Shown here in pieces: positions 45,791 to 58,214 of a stretch of 64,000 nucleotides of DNA (the stretch's first letter is position 1; each line of letters begins with the position of its first letter). The notes under the pieces are model-generated. The model was not told the origin of the DNA. It saw only the letters and a program-made list of their open reading frames with translations, and made no database searches. The stretch is taken from the NCBI GenBank assembly GCA_022264855.1, contig JABYQU010000021.1:494867-558866 (forward strand), in the 5' to 3' direction. The translations under genes were made by a program, and so were the position numbers. Source of the DNA: Lenzites betulinus (Eukaryota > Basidiomycota > Agaricomycetes > Polyporales > Polyporaceae).

Positions 45791-46844
45791 GGTCTTCCAT
45801 ATTGCATGTTCTCCCTACCTAATAGATAACCGTCAAGCGAATTCTCAGGTGTCAAGCTCCATGTACGGTGCAGATATCCAGACTATACCTGCTGCAGGCC
45901 GCAGGTGGTATCATAGACAAGAGGCACTCACTGCTCTGGGTTTGCAAGGTGGGACCAAGTGAATAGTAACAGGGTTTCCCTCGAGCCGCAACATGGCCAG
46001 CTACCGTAAGGATGCGAACCTTGTGGTCAACGGGAATCTCGTGTAAGGTGAAGCCCCGATGTCGTCGTGAGTCCGGAAAGATACCGGCCTATCCAGGGGT
46101 CTTAAGCTTCATGGCGCATAATGGTCACATAGCTGAGGACTCCCCTGCTGGACTCCCCGCAAGGATTTTCATCCCACGTGCGAAACCATGATTTGGGCGT
46201 TTATTATACAACTCCACTTGCATCCGCTCCTCTGACATGGACAACGCAGTAGGTAAACACAGAACTTACAAGAGGATGTATTGTACTCCAGGACTCCTGT
46301 GGGGGAATCACAGCCTCATTGGCTTTGCATGCTCGCATGCGCGATCCTGCGCATCTACTATCTATAGCCACATCCTTTATTCAGCTCGTGCACGACCCAC
46401 CACGAAATGTCAAGCTCTCGAGCTTTCAGAATCTCAAGCGCGAGCGATGTGAACGATGCGATTGAAGCCACCACTAGGCCCTAGGGGGGGCAAATATCAG
46501 AACGAGGTACCGGAATATGATGCCGCTCGTCTGCGCTACATGTACAATCCGCTAATTATAAGTAAATTTACTGACTGTTGGGGACGTCCGTTGCCAGTGC
46601 AAGCGCTGCCGAGGTTGACCGGAAGTTCGGATCGATTTTCGAAGACACATCACTGCGGTACCGCTACTTTACGGTCCTCCCTCTCTGTGCGTTGCTGGGC
46701 GTAATTGCCACTATTGATGCAGACTTGGTATAAGACTTGGTATAAAAAGCCCACCATGCCCCGTCAACCTTTGCCCCCGACAACCTGTTCACTCTGGCCT
46801 CCCAAAGGCAGCGTCGTAGTCAACACGCACTGCGCTACACGGCA
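45791..46844. other. intergenic with tandem TATA-containing repeat
   Basis: No coding stretch recognised. At 46721-46746 the unit agacttggtata(a) occurs twice in tandem; the second copy ends in a TATA box (tataaaa, 46741-46747) about 100 bp before the ATG at 46845. Confidence 0.5.
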
Positions 46845-47683
46845 ATGGCGGAAGCTACCACCCACGCGGACTTTGCGCACTTTGATCACTCTGCGCGCCC
46901 CGTTCCTCGTACTCACACACGCTACCTTCACGATGACGCTACGCGCTTAGCCGCCGGTGAGGGTATGGCCCCGCTCGGCCCGGACACACAACGTATCAGG
47001 GATGGTCATCTCTACACAGGTATAGACCCTCTGGCAGTAAGAGTTGTCCAAGGTAGATCCACACTAGGGACTGATCCATACGATGATGTGTTATTACAGC
47101 TGCTCCTATATGTTGTACATTTCCTTGAGTTAGGCTAATATACTATCCGTCAGTAGCAGATGACTCGGAAATGGGGATCGCTCAGCCCTTGACGCCGATG
47201 GACTCGGGTTCATTGGCTCATGAGACCACTCAGTTCCTCCCAGGGCCTCAGCTCAGGAGCTGCACTATCGAGACCGGACAGACCCGCAGATCTCGTGGCG
47301 TAGCGGTACGGACACTCGTGAGGTGTTATCATTCGTGGGCTCAACACTGATCTTACTATAGTGCACCAACTGCCGTTCGATCCACAAACGATGCGGCGAT
47401 GGACGCCCGTGCATAAGATGTATACAGCGCGGTTTACAAGATACATGTATTCGGCACGCGAGGACGACCCGCCCACCGCATGCAGGCTATACTTCTTACG
47501 CACACTACGGCCACCCCGTCGCGCCTGCTGCTACTCCCAGCCCCGGTGAGTTTCGTTGATACGCCACCGCTTGAATGTCGTAGTCTGATGCGACGACGCG
47601 GCCGCATTAGGTTTTCCATGTCCCCCTTGGTGGCCTACCGGGTTGGCCTCCATGATCCCCTACATGCAGCCATCTCACGGGTT
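46845..47683 (+). pseudogene. Zn2Cys6 transcription factor gene truncated by a transposon end
   Basis: Exons 46845-47019, 47154-47305, 47362-47545 and 47611 onward join in frame. Exon 3 opens with a Zn2Cys6 cluster (CTNC, six residues, C, GDGRP, CIRC, eight residues, C) of the same spacing as the factor at 36.3 kb. The two introns flanking the cluster sit at identical positions and phases in both genes (phase 0 before the first Cys, phase 1 after). Exon 4 starts a Pro/Trp/Tyr-rich tail (GFPCPPWWPTGLASMIPYM), then runs into the transposon terminal repeat at about 47685. Translation would continue through the repeat to a stop at 47823-47825. Either this is a broken gene or it makes a short chimeric factor with an intact DNA-binding domain. 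Confidence 0.75.
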
Positions 47684-47684
47684 C

Positions 47685-48243
47685 AGTCACTGCGTAAAGC
47701 AGAGAATGATCCGCGACCATTGCCCTCGAGTAATCTCAAATAATAGGAATAGCCCCACAGATACGTCGAATAGCTCGAGAATGACCAGAGTGTCGCTCAG
47801 AACAACGAGTTTGGGGTTATCCTGAATAGCCGCCTGCATTTCCCACCGGTAATCTGAGATTACCTTTGGCGCTACCTCACGTATCCCAGCGTATCCCGTC
47901 CATGAACGTTTCCTGGGTGTGTAACGGGGCGTGATCCTCTTATTTCTCTGAGTAACCTTGTTGCGCCAAGTGTCCTCTGGAGTTGCGTTCGTCAGGGAGT
48001 GCTTTCATCCGCCCACAAGGAGTTCACCAAGATGTATAAAGGCGCAGGCCATGTAGCGATCAAGTCCCAGTACGCGCCCACTTCGCCCCCGATGTCCAGC
48101 CGCCCTCATCCCCTGATGGTATACAAGCAAACCAACCTGCTACGCCCACGCGTCCTTCTTGCGCCCTCTCCGCTTCCTCATGAGCCCACCCGCAGGACTG
48201 CCAGTGTTCACCGCCGCGCTTCTCGAGGCCGACTCTCTGGCCC
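47685..48243 (+). repeat. left terminal inverted repeat of the transposon
   Basis: Matches the reverse complement of 58090-58636 over almost its whole length by eye, with scattered substitutions and small indels. It contains a TATA box (gatgtataaagg, tataaa at 48035-48040) and a decayed copy of the first exon of the right-end accessory gene: ATG at 48116 reads MVYKQTNLLRPR, then loses the frame and stops at 48260-48262. Confidence 0.85.
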
Positions 48244-48383
48244 CGATGATTTAGGTGAATGATTGGATGCTTATATTGCTCATAGAAAAGCGACTCCCCG
48301 TCTGTTGTATGAGTACAAAAAGTTCACGATTACCACTTATACTAGTATGGATCTAATTTGGGAGGGGGGGTTTTCCTGATGAT

Positions 48384-48925
48384 GAAGCTGTACTTCGCGC
48401 TCAAACTGCGACCAGCCACTCCCACTGCTCCCTGTTGCTTTGTGGTCATTATGTCTGATTGTCTACGTGCTGTACCTGCTTTCCCAATTGTATATATATT
48501 GCTGCGAATGCGCTATTGCGTGGGCGGCAGTCCGTTCAGTAATATAAGCGCTAAAAACGCCACCAAGGCCGAGATTGCTGCTAAAGTAAACCTGCGTGGT
48601 GCTTAGCATTTCCCCAAGATGACCCGGCGGCTGCGTCGAATAGCCCACAGGTTCAACGCGGGACATTCTCCATTTCGCGCGGCATAGTCCGAGGGTTCAC
48701 GCGAGATTTCAAAAGTATCCCCGAGGGATTTGCCAAGTGCTCCTCGCCGGTCACCCGGGGGCTACGCGACGTACTCACCCCGGGTTATTGGGTTGCGCAA
48801 CGGGACGCATTTAGGAATGACCAGCGTGGAACATCTGGCATGACGCACGCTGGTTATTCCACGAGTAATTCATGATTTCCGCGGCAATAACCGCCGATGA
48901 CTTTTCTCCCGTTTACGCAGTGACT
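48384..48925. repeat. left arm of internal 1.2-kb palindrome
   Basis: Pairs with 49022-49564 as an inverted repeat of about 542 bp, separated by 96 bp. The tip at the centre reads gtttacgcagtgact, the same terminal motif as the outer repeats. The arm is therefore a transposon end of a related subfamily pointing inward. Confidence 0.85.
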
Positions 48926-49021
48926 CACCTTCCCCTCCGTTGGAACCGTACGGGTCATGGTTGTAAACGGTATTGGCACTAGAGCTGGGAAGAGGCTGCG
49001 ATAGCCCTAAGACGCGATGTC

Positions 49022-49564
49022 AGTCACTGTGTAAACCGGAGAATAGTCAACGGCAGTTATTGCCGCGGAAATCATGAATTACTAGTAGAATGACCAGCGT
49101 GCGTCATGCCAGATGTTCCACGCTGGTCATTCCTAAATGCGTCCCGTTGCACAACCCAATAACCCGGGGTGGGTACGTCGCGTAGCCGCCGGGTGACCGG
49201 CGAGGAGCACTTAGCAATTCCCTCGGGGGATACTTTTGGAATCTCGCGTGAACCCTCGGACTATGCCGCGCGCAATGGAGAATGTTCCGCGTTGAACCTG
49301 TAGGCTATTCGACGCAGCCATCGGGTCATCTTGGGGAAATGCTAAGCAGCACGCAGTTTACTTTAGCAGCAATCTCGGCCTTGGTGGCGTTTTGAGCGCT
49401 TACACTACTGAGCGGACTGCCGCCCACGCCATAGCGCGTTCGCAGCAATATATATACAGTTACGAAAGCGCGTACAGCACGTATGCAATTAGACATAATG
49501 AGTACAAAGAAACAGGCATCAGTGGGTGTGGCTGGTCGCGGTTTGAGCGCGAAGTAGAGCTTTG
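49022..49564. repeat. right arm of internal 1.2-kb palindrome
   Basis: Begins agtcactgtgtaaacc and continues as the inverted copy of the left arm, ending near gcgaagtagagctttgc. Both arms contain a conserved gaccagcgtg block and an AT-rich stretch with tatatata. Confidence 0.85.
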
Positions 49565-49862
49565 CGATGTGCGGAGCGAGGGCGTCCTTCGTGCTGGGGG
49601 TGAAGCTTCAAGCCCATCGATGGGCAGGCTTGGTCGATGGGTCCGTTGTTGCGGCGGCGTCGCACAAAGGGCGGCACAGGAACGTGCCACGTCCACGAGG
49701 GCACTTGGGCAGAGGGCAAATGGTGCTCGGGGACGTAGCATCGGCCGAAAGGACTTGGAACACGGTCGCTGCGCGGTATAAAAGGTGAGCATGAGCCCCT
49801 GCTGTCAAGGCGCGACACCTACTCAGCTTCCTTCCTTGCAAAAGCCCTCGAAGTCCCCTACG

Positions 49863-52356
49863 ATGTCTCAACATCCTACTCATGCAACTGTTTCTGAGGG
49901 AGCAGCGGACGGGGCGACACAGCCTAGTAGCATCATACATCCTGCGTTATCCCAGGATGCGATCCCCGGCGCCCAGCAGGACAATATGCCGGCGACGCTG
50001 AACAGTGGCAGTCATCCTAACATGGTGGGTCATTCAGTCTGGTGCAGCAAACGCAACAGAACACACTTAGCTCATGCTCCTCCTCAGCCCAACGGTTCGG
50101 GCGCGGTTGGTATGGGTCCATACTCCTATGGCGCAGGGAGCTACCATGGTCCTGGGAGTGGGCTCGCCATGATGAATGGCGGATGGGATATGATGGGGCC
50201 CGCGCCGCACTTGGGAGCTCACCATCTGTCGCCAATGATGTACTGGTCTGGTATGATGCCGGGAGGTATGCCTGATGGTCAGTTAATGTCTCGTGCATCG
50301 TCTTGAGAGCATGACACTTACATGAGGGCTCGCGCAGGTCGTGGTATAAGCTTGCCACACCAGTCGCCTACGCCAAAGTTGACGGCACACACTGGTCAGT
50401 CGATGCCAGTGTCGTTCGCGCCGCCCGCAACGCTTCAAGGCGGTACAATAGCGCTGTCGATGTTCTCACCCGACTGGCTCGATCCGAAGCTGCACGACAC
50501 AGGTCCTTGTGGGGTTTCGAGTGAGTTTCACACTTGGCATTATGCGCGCAAAAACAAGATCGACTTACCCTTGTATCTCAGCTACATCCGAGGCCACGCC
50601 GCAGGGCAGAACGTCCGGCGATCCCCCCACGGCTGGTAGTGAACGTTCCGCGGATTCTGGAAAAGCAAGCAAAGGTCAGCGAACGAACGTATAATATCCC
50701 ATTTCGTTACTCACTCCCCCTGGCGTCCTACCATGAGATGTCGTTATGACCACGCTTGAGGAACACAAGTCCCTGCGTGCCGAAGTCCTTCAATGGGTTG
50801 CCGAGGCCGTCGAGGCGGAGTTGCAGGAGAAACTGAGACCGCTGATTGAATCCGAAATGGAAGACATCTTTGGCAAGGACGGGAAGTCGCGCGGCACTGA
50901 TGTACCTCAGGTGCTCCAGGTTAGCACTCTCTAGTTATGCTCGGATGTGCATATCTGACCTTGTACGCCCAGAACGCGGTGCATGCTGACATGCGCATTC
51001 TACTCGGTGTGCGCGAGATGAACCCGTCGGGAGCTGGTACTAAGAAGTCCTTCACTCTGCCACACCCTCTTGAGCCTGGCGAAGACGCGCGGCATGCTGA
51101 TGACGGCGCACCTTTACACAACCCGGATTGGTACGCCAATGTGGACGCCGAGGGGGTGAACCAGAACTATGTTTCAGCCTCCGTGTCGCTAGTACAACAG
51201 AACGCTGGTGAGTTTCGATGAGATGTATGTGACAAAAACTCAGACTTACTTGCTGCGAGCACAGAGGCGCATCATCTTCCACCGCCGTTGGCTCAAAACA
51301 CGGAGCTGATAGAAGTCGTAGTGAAAGGATACTTTAAGAGCATGAAGCGCAAGTATCAGATTGACAACGGGGGGCCGGCGGTCCAGGAGCGGCATGTGAA
51401 GAAGAGAAAGACGGTCAAGAACCATGCACGCAGACATCGAGTGAGTACTTACCTGTGGATGTTGCTTGCACATACAACTTACGCTCTTCCCCATGTCAGC
51501 TGGCCAACATCATGCGCATCGGCATGGAAGCATTCGAAGTCATCTTCGGAGAGGTGCGCACCGTCGGACTTCCATCAGTCGTATGCACGCCTTGCGTGTC
51601 CGACACGGCGACCTCCGATGGCGTGGCCGGAAATGAGCTGCGTGATTCGTATAGGAAAGATGCGGACGTGGGGGTCGGGGCATGGGAACTTCGAACGCCG
51701 CTGTGGCGATCGCGCAAAGTACGTGCTATCTATGAACGAAGCGTCACCTCACGTTGCTAAACGATATAATGTAGCTCACCCGGCTGTATATGGTGCTGGC
51801 AGTGTTGTCGCGCTTCGTCCGTGAACACGAGGACGTCTTGGATCTCAAAAAGGACATCAAAAAGCTTGTTGGTGATGCCATATCGGAGGCACACGTCTCA
51901 CCCGAAGTCGCTGAAAGAATTCGGGTCTTAAGGGCTCGCTACCAAGCCAAGGTGGAGGCAGCTGTGAAAGGTTGGTCGACGATCCTGATGAAAGCAGGTC
52001 ATCGCATTCACCGCTTCCGCGGGCCCCTGGAGAACGCACAGACTTTCCCCCCGAAAAACCTTAAGAAGTACACGGTCTACAAGGAGTATATCAACGACCA
52101 ATGGGTGGGGCTGAACAAACAGAACTCACGGATGTTCGCTCGCGCGCCATCTTGCCCTAGCAACTGGACTATCTTGGACCTCGAGTTACCTGACTCTCTC
52201 ATTCCCGTGGACGATCTGGCTTGGTTGGCTAAGTTGGAGGAAGACGGTTACGAAGCGGACGGGGACGGGGACGAGGAGGACGACGATGCTGGCAATCATG
52301 GCGAAGAAGAGGTTGACGAGGACAGTGAGGATGACGACGAGGACGGTGACGTGTGA
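49863..52356 (+). CDS. transposon accessory protein (plus-strand gene)
   Basis: Multi-exon gene with a TATA box at 49777-49783 and ATG at 49863. The N-terminal part is rich in Ser, Met, Gly and Pro (GSGAVGMGPYSYGAGSY). A central helical region (EVLQWVAEAVEAELQEKLRPLIESEM) is followed by NPDWYANVDAEGVNQNYVSA, a basic stretch (HVKKRKTVKNHARRHR) and a highly acidic end (EEEVDEDSEDDDEDG). This composition fits the second protein carried by CACTA-like elements in agaricomycetes, presumed to bind element ends. Clear exon bodies lie at about 50752-50918, 51265-51438 and 51800-52356; several junctions in the first kilobase could not be fixed. Confidence 0.6.
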
Positions 52357-52500
52357 GAGTCAGTACTTACGCACGATAATCTAAAACTTGAGGCAGCTGT
52401 TAGCGGCCGTGCATTCTGTACCTCGTCAACATGTGTCGTAGATATCCTACGCAAATTACAACGTGTCTGTGTCAAATATTACTTCTCTTGAACGGCTGTC

Positions 52501-55500
52501 TCATTTATATTCGTCAGCTTTTATGTTGATAACAGCTTCGAGCGCACTTACAGCTCTCGTCAAAGGCATGGTCAACCAGAACATATCGTCAGCGATATTG
52601 ATCGTGTGGCAGGCGACGGGCACGATGATATCGGCCAAGGATATGAGACTGTTCGGGCCGGCATCGAGTGTCGGGTCCAAGTGTTCGTTCGCGGCCCATA
52701 GCTGCAGCGAAAAGTGGTGTTCACTGTGATCGTCGCGTCAGCACGGTGCCACAAGTAATACATTCCGAGTAAGTGACGCTTACCACGGCGCCCAGGGAGT
52801 GTCGCTCAAGGACGCAGCTGAACGTCGCAGCCACAAAACATGCGCAAAATAGTCGCGGATTCCGCATGTGTCGTCGATGTACAGCACTATGTCCTGAATT
52901 TCACCCACCCACGTTGCACCCGTGCCAGAGACTCGGCATAGGGCCAGAGAGTTGACGTTAGTCATCGAACGATGGGCAGCATGGTATCGATGGCCAGCGA
53001 CGATTGCATAGTCGAACACTGTGGCCATGTTGGCGAGCCTGCGGCTGCGAGGATTGGTCGTGAGGGCGACATCCGAGTGGAATGGTTGCTCCGGAAAGCG
53101 TGTGTTCATCCAGGCCACAAACTGGAAGTAAATCTTCGTGGAAAGCGCCTCGCGCGATGATCGCGGACTGAAGGACATGCCAATATTGTCTATGAGTTCG
53201 GGCGCGTGTAAATCAGTCAACACTACGTTGAACAGCACAGTGGTGTACAGACCATCCTCGTGCTGTTCTTCCAGTTCTTGTGCAAGTTGCTGCAAGTCCC
53301 GCGATTGTCCGACGATGCTTCCATCATCAGCTTGCACGCCATAGGCATGGTCTTGCTCGCGGGATTGGACATCCCTTCTGTCATCTGTATCCACCAGGCG
53401 GAATCAGCATGAAAGCTTCAAACAAGCGTGTCACTCGTATTACCGTTCTGTGCAAGCGTGCAGAGCGATGAAACTCCCTGAAGAAGGTGGTCTCGATCTC
53501 CCCACCCTCATGGTTGTTCGTGCGGTAGCTCTTAAGGATCTTGTTCAGACGTTCGAAAAGAAACGTCCAAAACTCCCGAAGCGGTCCATAATCCCGTACA
53601 AACTCGGGGGTATGCGTGGCGTAGTGATGGTTGGGGCGTATCACCTCGGGGCCGTACAACTGTCCCACAGGTGACTGGTTAGGAAACTCGCGACTGCCCG
53701 AAAGAAATTGGGGCACGAACCTCCATAAGTTCAATACAGTATTCACGCATAAGTGTGTCCGCGCGCTGCAGGTCATCCTCGTGTACTTGGTCGGCGAGAT
53801 AGAGCTTCAGTGCACTGCAGAGCTTGAGGAAGTTCGTCAAATCACGCGGATGAAGTTGGGAGGGGTGGGCACTGTCGTCGGTGGGTTCAACATCCATCCA
53901 GTCATCGTTGTCGTCCAGGTCGATAGCACCTGCATCATCGGCCTCCAGAACAAGTTCCTATCGATGATGTTAGACTATCAAGTTTGATCCCAATATGTCA
54001 CGCATACCTTGCCCTTCTCTGATGGCTTGCGTGCGCGGGACGACCTCCGCGTACACTCATCACCTTCGCCCTAGCGCAAATGTATGTTAGTTCCAGTCCG
54101 ATGCGTCATGGATGATCTCTGACTCACCGACTCGTTTGGGCTTGATTTATTAGCTCGTGCACGCCCTTTGCCCTTGGTCGAAGTGGCGACGCGCTTGCGC
54201 TTTGCTGTCTGCTGCTCCTTGCGTTCGGCCACGGTTGCCCTGAGAGCGATTCGACGTTTCTCAAGCCAGTTTGGATCTGAAGGTGTTTCGACGCCTTCCC
54301 ACAGCTGTGGCAGCTATAGTTGATAGGATACATGCTTAGCACACAACCGACGAGTAAGTTAGCCCACATTACCGCGATAGGTCCCACAACGGTAGCAAGA
54401 ATCAGCCATTGGTCTGCAGTCAATGAGCCGCCAGCCGGCTCGCCAATAAGGCGCGGGAGCCTACCCAATTTGGATGGGAGGGAGAGCTGTATAGCTTAAT
54501 ATCAGCGCTGCGAGCTAGCACCGAAGTAGGTATGCATACCTTGCCAAGGATGTCGTGGAGAACCCGCAGCTCCTTTGTCTTGCGGAATAATTTCAGCTGG
54601 ACCCAAATATGGTAGAAGTGAGTTTTGACAACGCCTGGCATACGGAGGGAGGAGTCAGATAGATGTTACAGAGCAAGAGAACAGATCCTAACGTACCTAG
54701 AAACAAATTGTGCATCGGGTCAACGACAACCATGCGACACATGTCAAAGTACGGCAAGCGCGCCAGTTCGGACCACCGGGTGGCGTAAGCTCTTGCATAT
54801 TCGTCACGCGCGGACTTCGATGTGCATGCTTGATATTCAGACATCATTTTGCGATGGTGCACGTCTGTGCGTTCGCGACACCCTGTAGACAACGCCCAAT
54901 TAGTGACTAGACTGCAAGAGGCAACGGTGTGGATACGTACCTCCTTTCGTGAATGCTGCTACCGTTGCCTTCAAACCTTGAGAGATCCAGTCCCGAGTAC
55001 AAAAGAAGGTATGCGCGTGAGACCCGAAACCTCCAATCTTGTGCGCGGCTGGTTTGTCACAGAAGACCCCCACAAGTGCGACACGAACCAAGCGTCCGCC
55101 GGGACTTTTGTGAGTCGGTAGCACAACGCCATGAAGCCAGAGTCGGATGAGCTCGTTGACCAGCACGCGTACATACCGTTGGGTCTGATCAGGGTCCGTC
55201 TCTCTTGGTCCAGGGATTATCATACTCAACAGCAGGTTACTTGCCCGATATCTGCAGCGAGCAGGTAAAGAATTGATCAGGAACATGAGCACTAGGATGT
55301 GACATGTAACCGACCTGAGATGAGGCGGGAAGTTGACTATGTTGAACGACATGGGACACGAAGTATATGATGGCGCAATCAGACTCCGTAGGTACGAGAA
55401 CCTTGTACCAGAAGCGTGAACATTAGATCATCAGTCGCCCCAGACGAATGAGTAACAACTGACCAGTCGATGCCCAAAGCCAGTCCAATGCGTAGTTCTC

Positions 55501-57051
55501 CTTGCGGGCCCTCCGGAATGTCCCGACGAAAGAAAGGACGGCCATCTGGGCCGAGCAAAACCTTGCTGATGGCGCCGTCGAAGAAATCACATAGCCATCC
55601 GCTCCAACGGGGTCGACGGCGCCAAGAATCCATAGCTTCCTCATGGCCAGGCTGCAGCAGAATCTCGGCGAGCTGCTCGGTAATACTCTTGAATGGTGCC
55701 ACAAGGATCGCTTTCGCGCGCCGCCGTTCCGCACGATTACGGGGACGGCCGGGGGGACTGATTCCCACTTGAAGAGGGGACACCGCATTTACAGCAGCAT
55801 GAGTTGACATTGGCGGTGACGCTCTCCGGGTGAGGTTCTAAGCAGGCGGGGCAGGTGGGTAGTAGTTGGAATGTCGGCTCAAGAGCGAGCGCAGACAGCG
55901 CACCCGCAAGTGACGAATGGAGGGCAGGTACGAGATGGGACTGCCCTGCTTCTGCCAGAATGAAGCCGACGACCGTGAGCGCGGTGTTGCAGAAGCGATA
56001 TGGGAGATGTGCTACGAGATGGAGCCAAGATACCAACAACATTGCCAGAACGACCGCGGGGTGACCAAGGGAGAGGTCGCCCCAGCGAGGACTCATCCCA
56101 TGTTGATACCCGTCACCGAAGACATCTGGTTCGTCGACGCGGACAGGGCGTCCACGTTCAGGGAATAGGTTGGCCACGAGAATCGTTGAACGAGTCCGAT
56201 TGCACACCGCCGTTCTTCGATGACACGGCATCGGGAGTGGTATGTCGTCCAGAGGGAGTGAGGGCCGGCTCAGGCAGTGATGCGGAGCTTGAGCTAGCGG
56301 CTGACACGTCCTGGTCACCATCGAAATACTCCCAATCATGTCGACGATTTCTTCGCTGTCTCCTGTGGGCGATGTAAGCAATGGTCCGTGCTATCGAGCA
56401 CCAACAGACATACCTGGAGAGGTCCCTGGCGGTAATAGCAGGTGGCCTCCGGAGTCGGAAGCAACAACAGCGCACTCGAGGGGGGCTACAAACAGCGCTG
56501 CAGTTGCCAGCAAGCCAGTCGAACATGGTGGTGGTTGGGGAGAACAGTGCGTGATGAACGCCCACGGTGCTTGCATGGGCGCTGGGGGAGCCGAAGCACT
56601 GCCAGTGGCGGCCGGCGCCGGAATGTCTTCACAGGATCGCCGAGCAGGCCGCAAATCAGCCGCATCAGGTGGTATGGTTGCGAGAGACATAACCCTTGCG
56701 GGTTGGGACATCTACACATGAAATATCAGCGACGGCCTACCCAGTGAGCATGTAGCATACCTCTTCGAGATCTGTGGGCCTCGGGTGAGCACCCGCCGCG
56801 CTAACCGCGGTTGTAGGGCTGGATGCCACGGCGAGTTTGTTCGGGGTTTTTAAGGCCAGTAACTTGTCCTTCACCTTGGCTGAGGGTTTGAGCATGACGC
56901 GACGACGCTCTTGTGCATAATGACCATTCCGTGTCGATTTCGGGCGCATAATACCCTTGCACCGGCTGCAGAAACATGCGAAAAGCTGCGGTCGCATGAA
57001 ATCAGCGTAGTACTAATCTGACAATACAATATCACTTACCTTGGAGGTCAT
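52501..57051 (-). CDS. Tnp2-type transposase (CACTA/Plavaka family)
   Basis: Large multi-exon gene. Early exons 57040-57051, 56761-56985 and from 56711 encode a cysteine motif (CFCSRCKG) and a membrane-like stretch (LVAHLPYRFCNTALTVVGFIL). Core signatures follow in family order: GELRIGLALGIDWFSYLRSL, CPMSFNIVNFPPHLR, VLVNELIRLW, GGFGSHAHTFFCTRDW, YATRWSELARLPYFD, VVVDPMHNLFLG, RLPRLIGEPAGGSLTADQW, PLREFWTFLFERLNKILK, NNHEGGEIETTFFREFHR, and near the end VPVACHTINIADDMFW. Most exons are intact. Two places do not join cleanly by hand: near 55770, and between 52785 and 52716. A lesion or an unusual intron is possible there. A TATA-like block lies at about 57186-57198. Confidence 0.82.
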
Positions 57052-57403
57052 CGCAGCCTAGTCCTCCGAGCGTGAACGTGCGGGAACAGGCAACGAGCCG
57101 AACAACTCAATGTTAGCGCCCAAGGATGATAGCGGAGAGAGTAGAGTGTGGGGGCGATCGTGGGCCTCCTGCCGTCCGCAGAGAGGTTTATATATAAGAC
57201 CGCGCTGGTTAGCGTGTGCGAGAGTACACGCGCGATAGCCCGTAGGGGTTGTTGGCCATGTAGAATGACTCCAGGGATATCCACAGTGTCCCCCCCATAG
57301 CGCGCAGGTGCATGCTGTTTGGCGCTGTCACAAATCCTAACCTCGCATATCAAGAAGCACTAGCATCTATACATTCTTTCGTCGCGCTCGTAGTTAGTCT
57401 ACA

Positions 57404-58214
57404 CTAGATATTTAACGGGCCCAGGACACTCCTGTGAGCGTCCTCTCCCCCGGCGTCTCCTCCCGCGGACAAGCTCGTGCCTGGCTCCCTTCCCTCCTGC
57501 AGAGACAAGGCATGCATGGCGTCCACCAACTGCAACGGCGAACGACGAGGACGCGGCCGAGGTGGCGTGCGCGTTGGGTCGATCACGCGAGTCCGCATGT
57601 CACACACTTCCTGTAATATTGTATGTCAGTTCCCAAGTTAATATACAGCCAGCTGGGTCTGCGTTACCTTGATACGAAGGGCAAACTCAAGTACCTTTCT
57701 CCACTCGTACGCCGCGGGTAACTCTCCTGGTGTGGTGAAAATTTGGATCACCCAGCGCATCAGCCACTCGTAACTCCGGTTGCGCCGAGCGAGCTTGCGG
57801 GGCGCGCGCGCCAGAGTCTTGAGCCAGGTGGGCGCCGATCGCTGACATTCATCGCCGACAAACTCGGCAATGAAGACTACGAGGGGCGTCATGAACATCC
57901 GTGGGTGTAGGACCAAGCGCAGCTTGTAAGTCGAGGGATCCTGGAAGATGCCCTCGACTGCGCCCTACAAATTTGTTAGTGAGTTATTGAGGCAGTTGAA
58001 TAAGAACAAGGTTACTTACTCGGATCTCTTGCACTTGCAGTTGCACAATGATGTTGGCTTTGTATGGCTCGAGGGTTACCCGCTCGAGCCCCAGAAAGTC
58101 GCCGTCGAGAAGCGCGGCGGTGAACAGTTCTGCGGGCGCGGTGGGCTCATGAGGAGGCGGAGAGGGCGCAAGGAGGTCGCGTGGGCGTAGCAGGTGTGTT
58201 TGTTTGTAAACCAT
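57404..58214 (-). CDS. transposon accessory protein starting inside the right terminal repeat
   Basis: Three exons, 58020-58214, 57668-57964 and 57404-57610, give 232 residues in frame. The ATG lies about 80 bp below a TATA box (58291-58296, minus strand) within the repeat. The sequence begins MVYKQTHLLRPRDLLAPSP and continues FLGLERVTLEPYKANIIVQL. A core of short helices follows (RMFMTPLVVFIAEFVGDE, YEWLMRWVIQIFTTPGELP), then a Pro/Arg-rich tail. No known domain. The left repeat carries a decayed copy of its promoter and first exon, so the gene is part of the mobile unit, not a captured host gene. Confidence 0.7.

Noticed and set aside
46705..46950. ATG at 46756 as start of the truncated Zn2Cys6 gene
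   Set aside because: It lies about 10 bp after the TATA box, inside the expected untranscribed or leader region, and is in the wrong frame for the zinc-cluster exons.
47999..48262. Open stretch in the left terminal repeat as a separate gene
   Set aside because: It is a decayed copy of the first exon of the right-end accessory gene and loses similarity after a frameshift.
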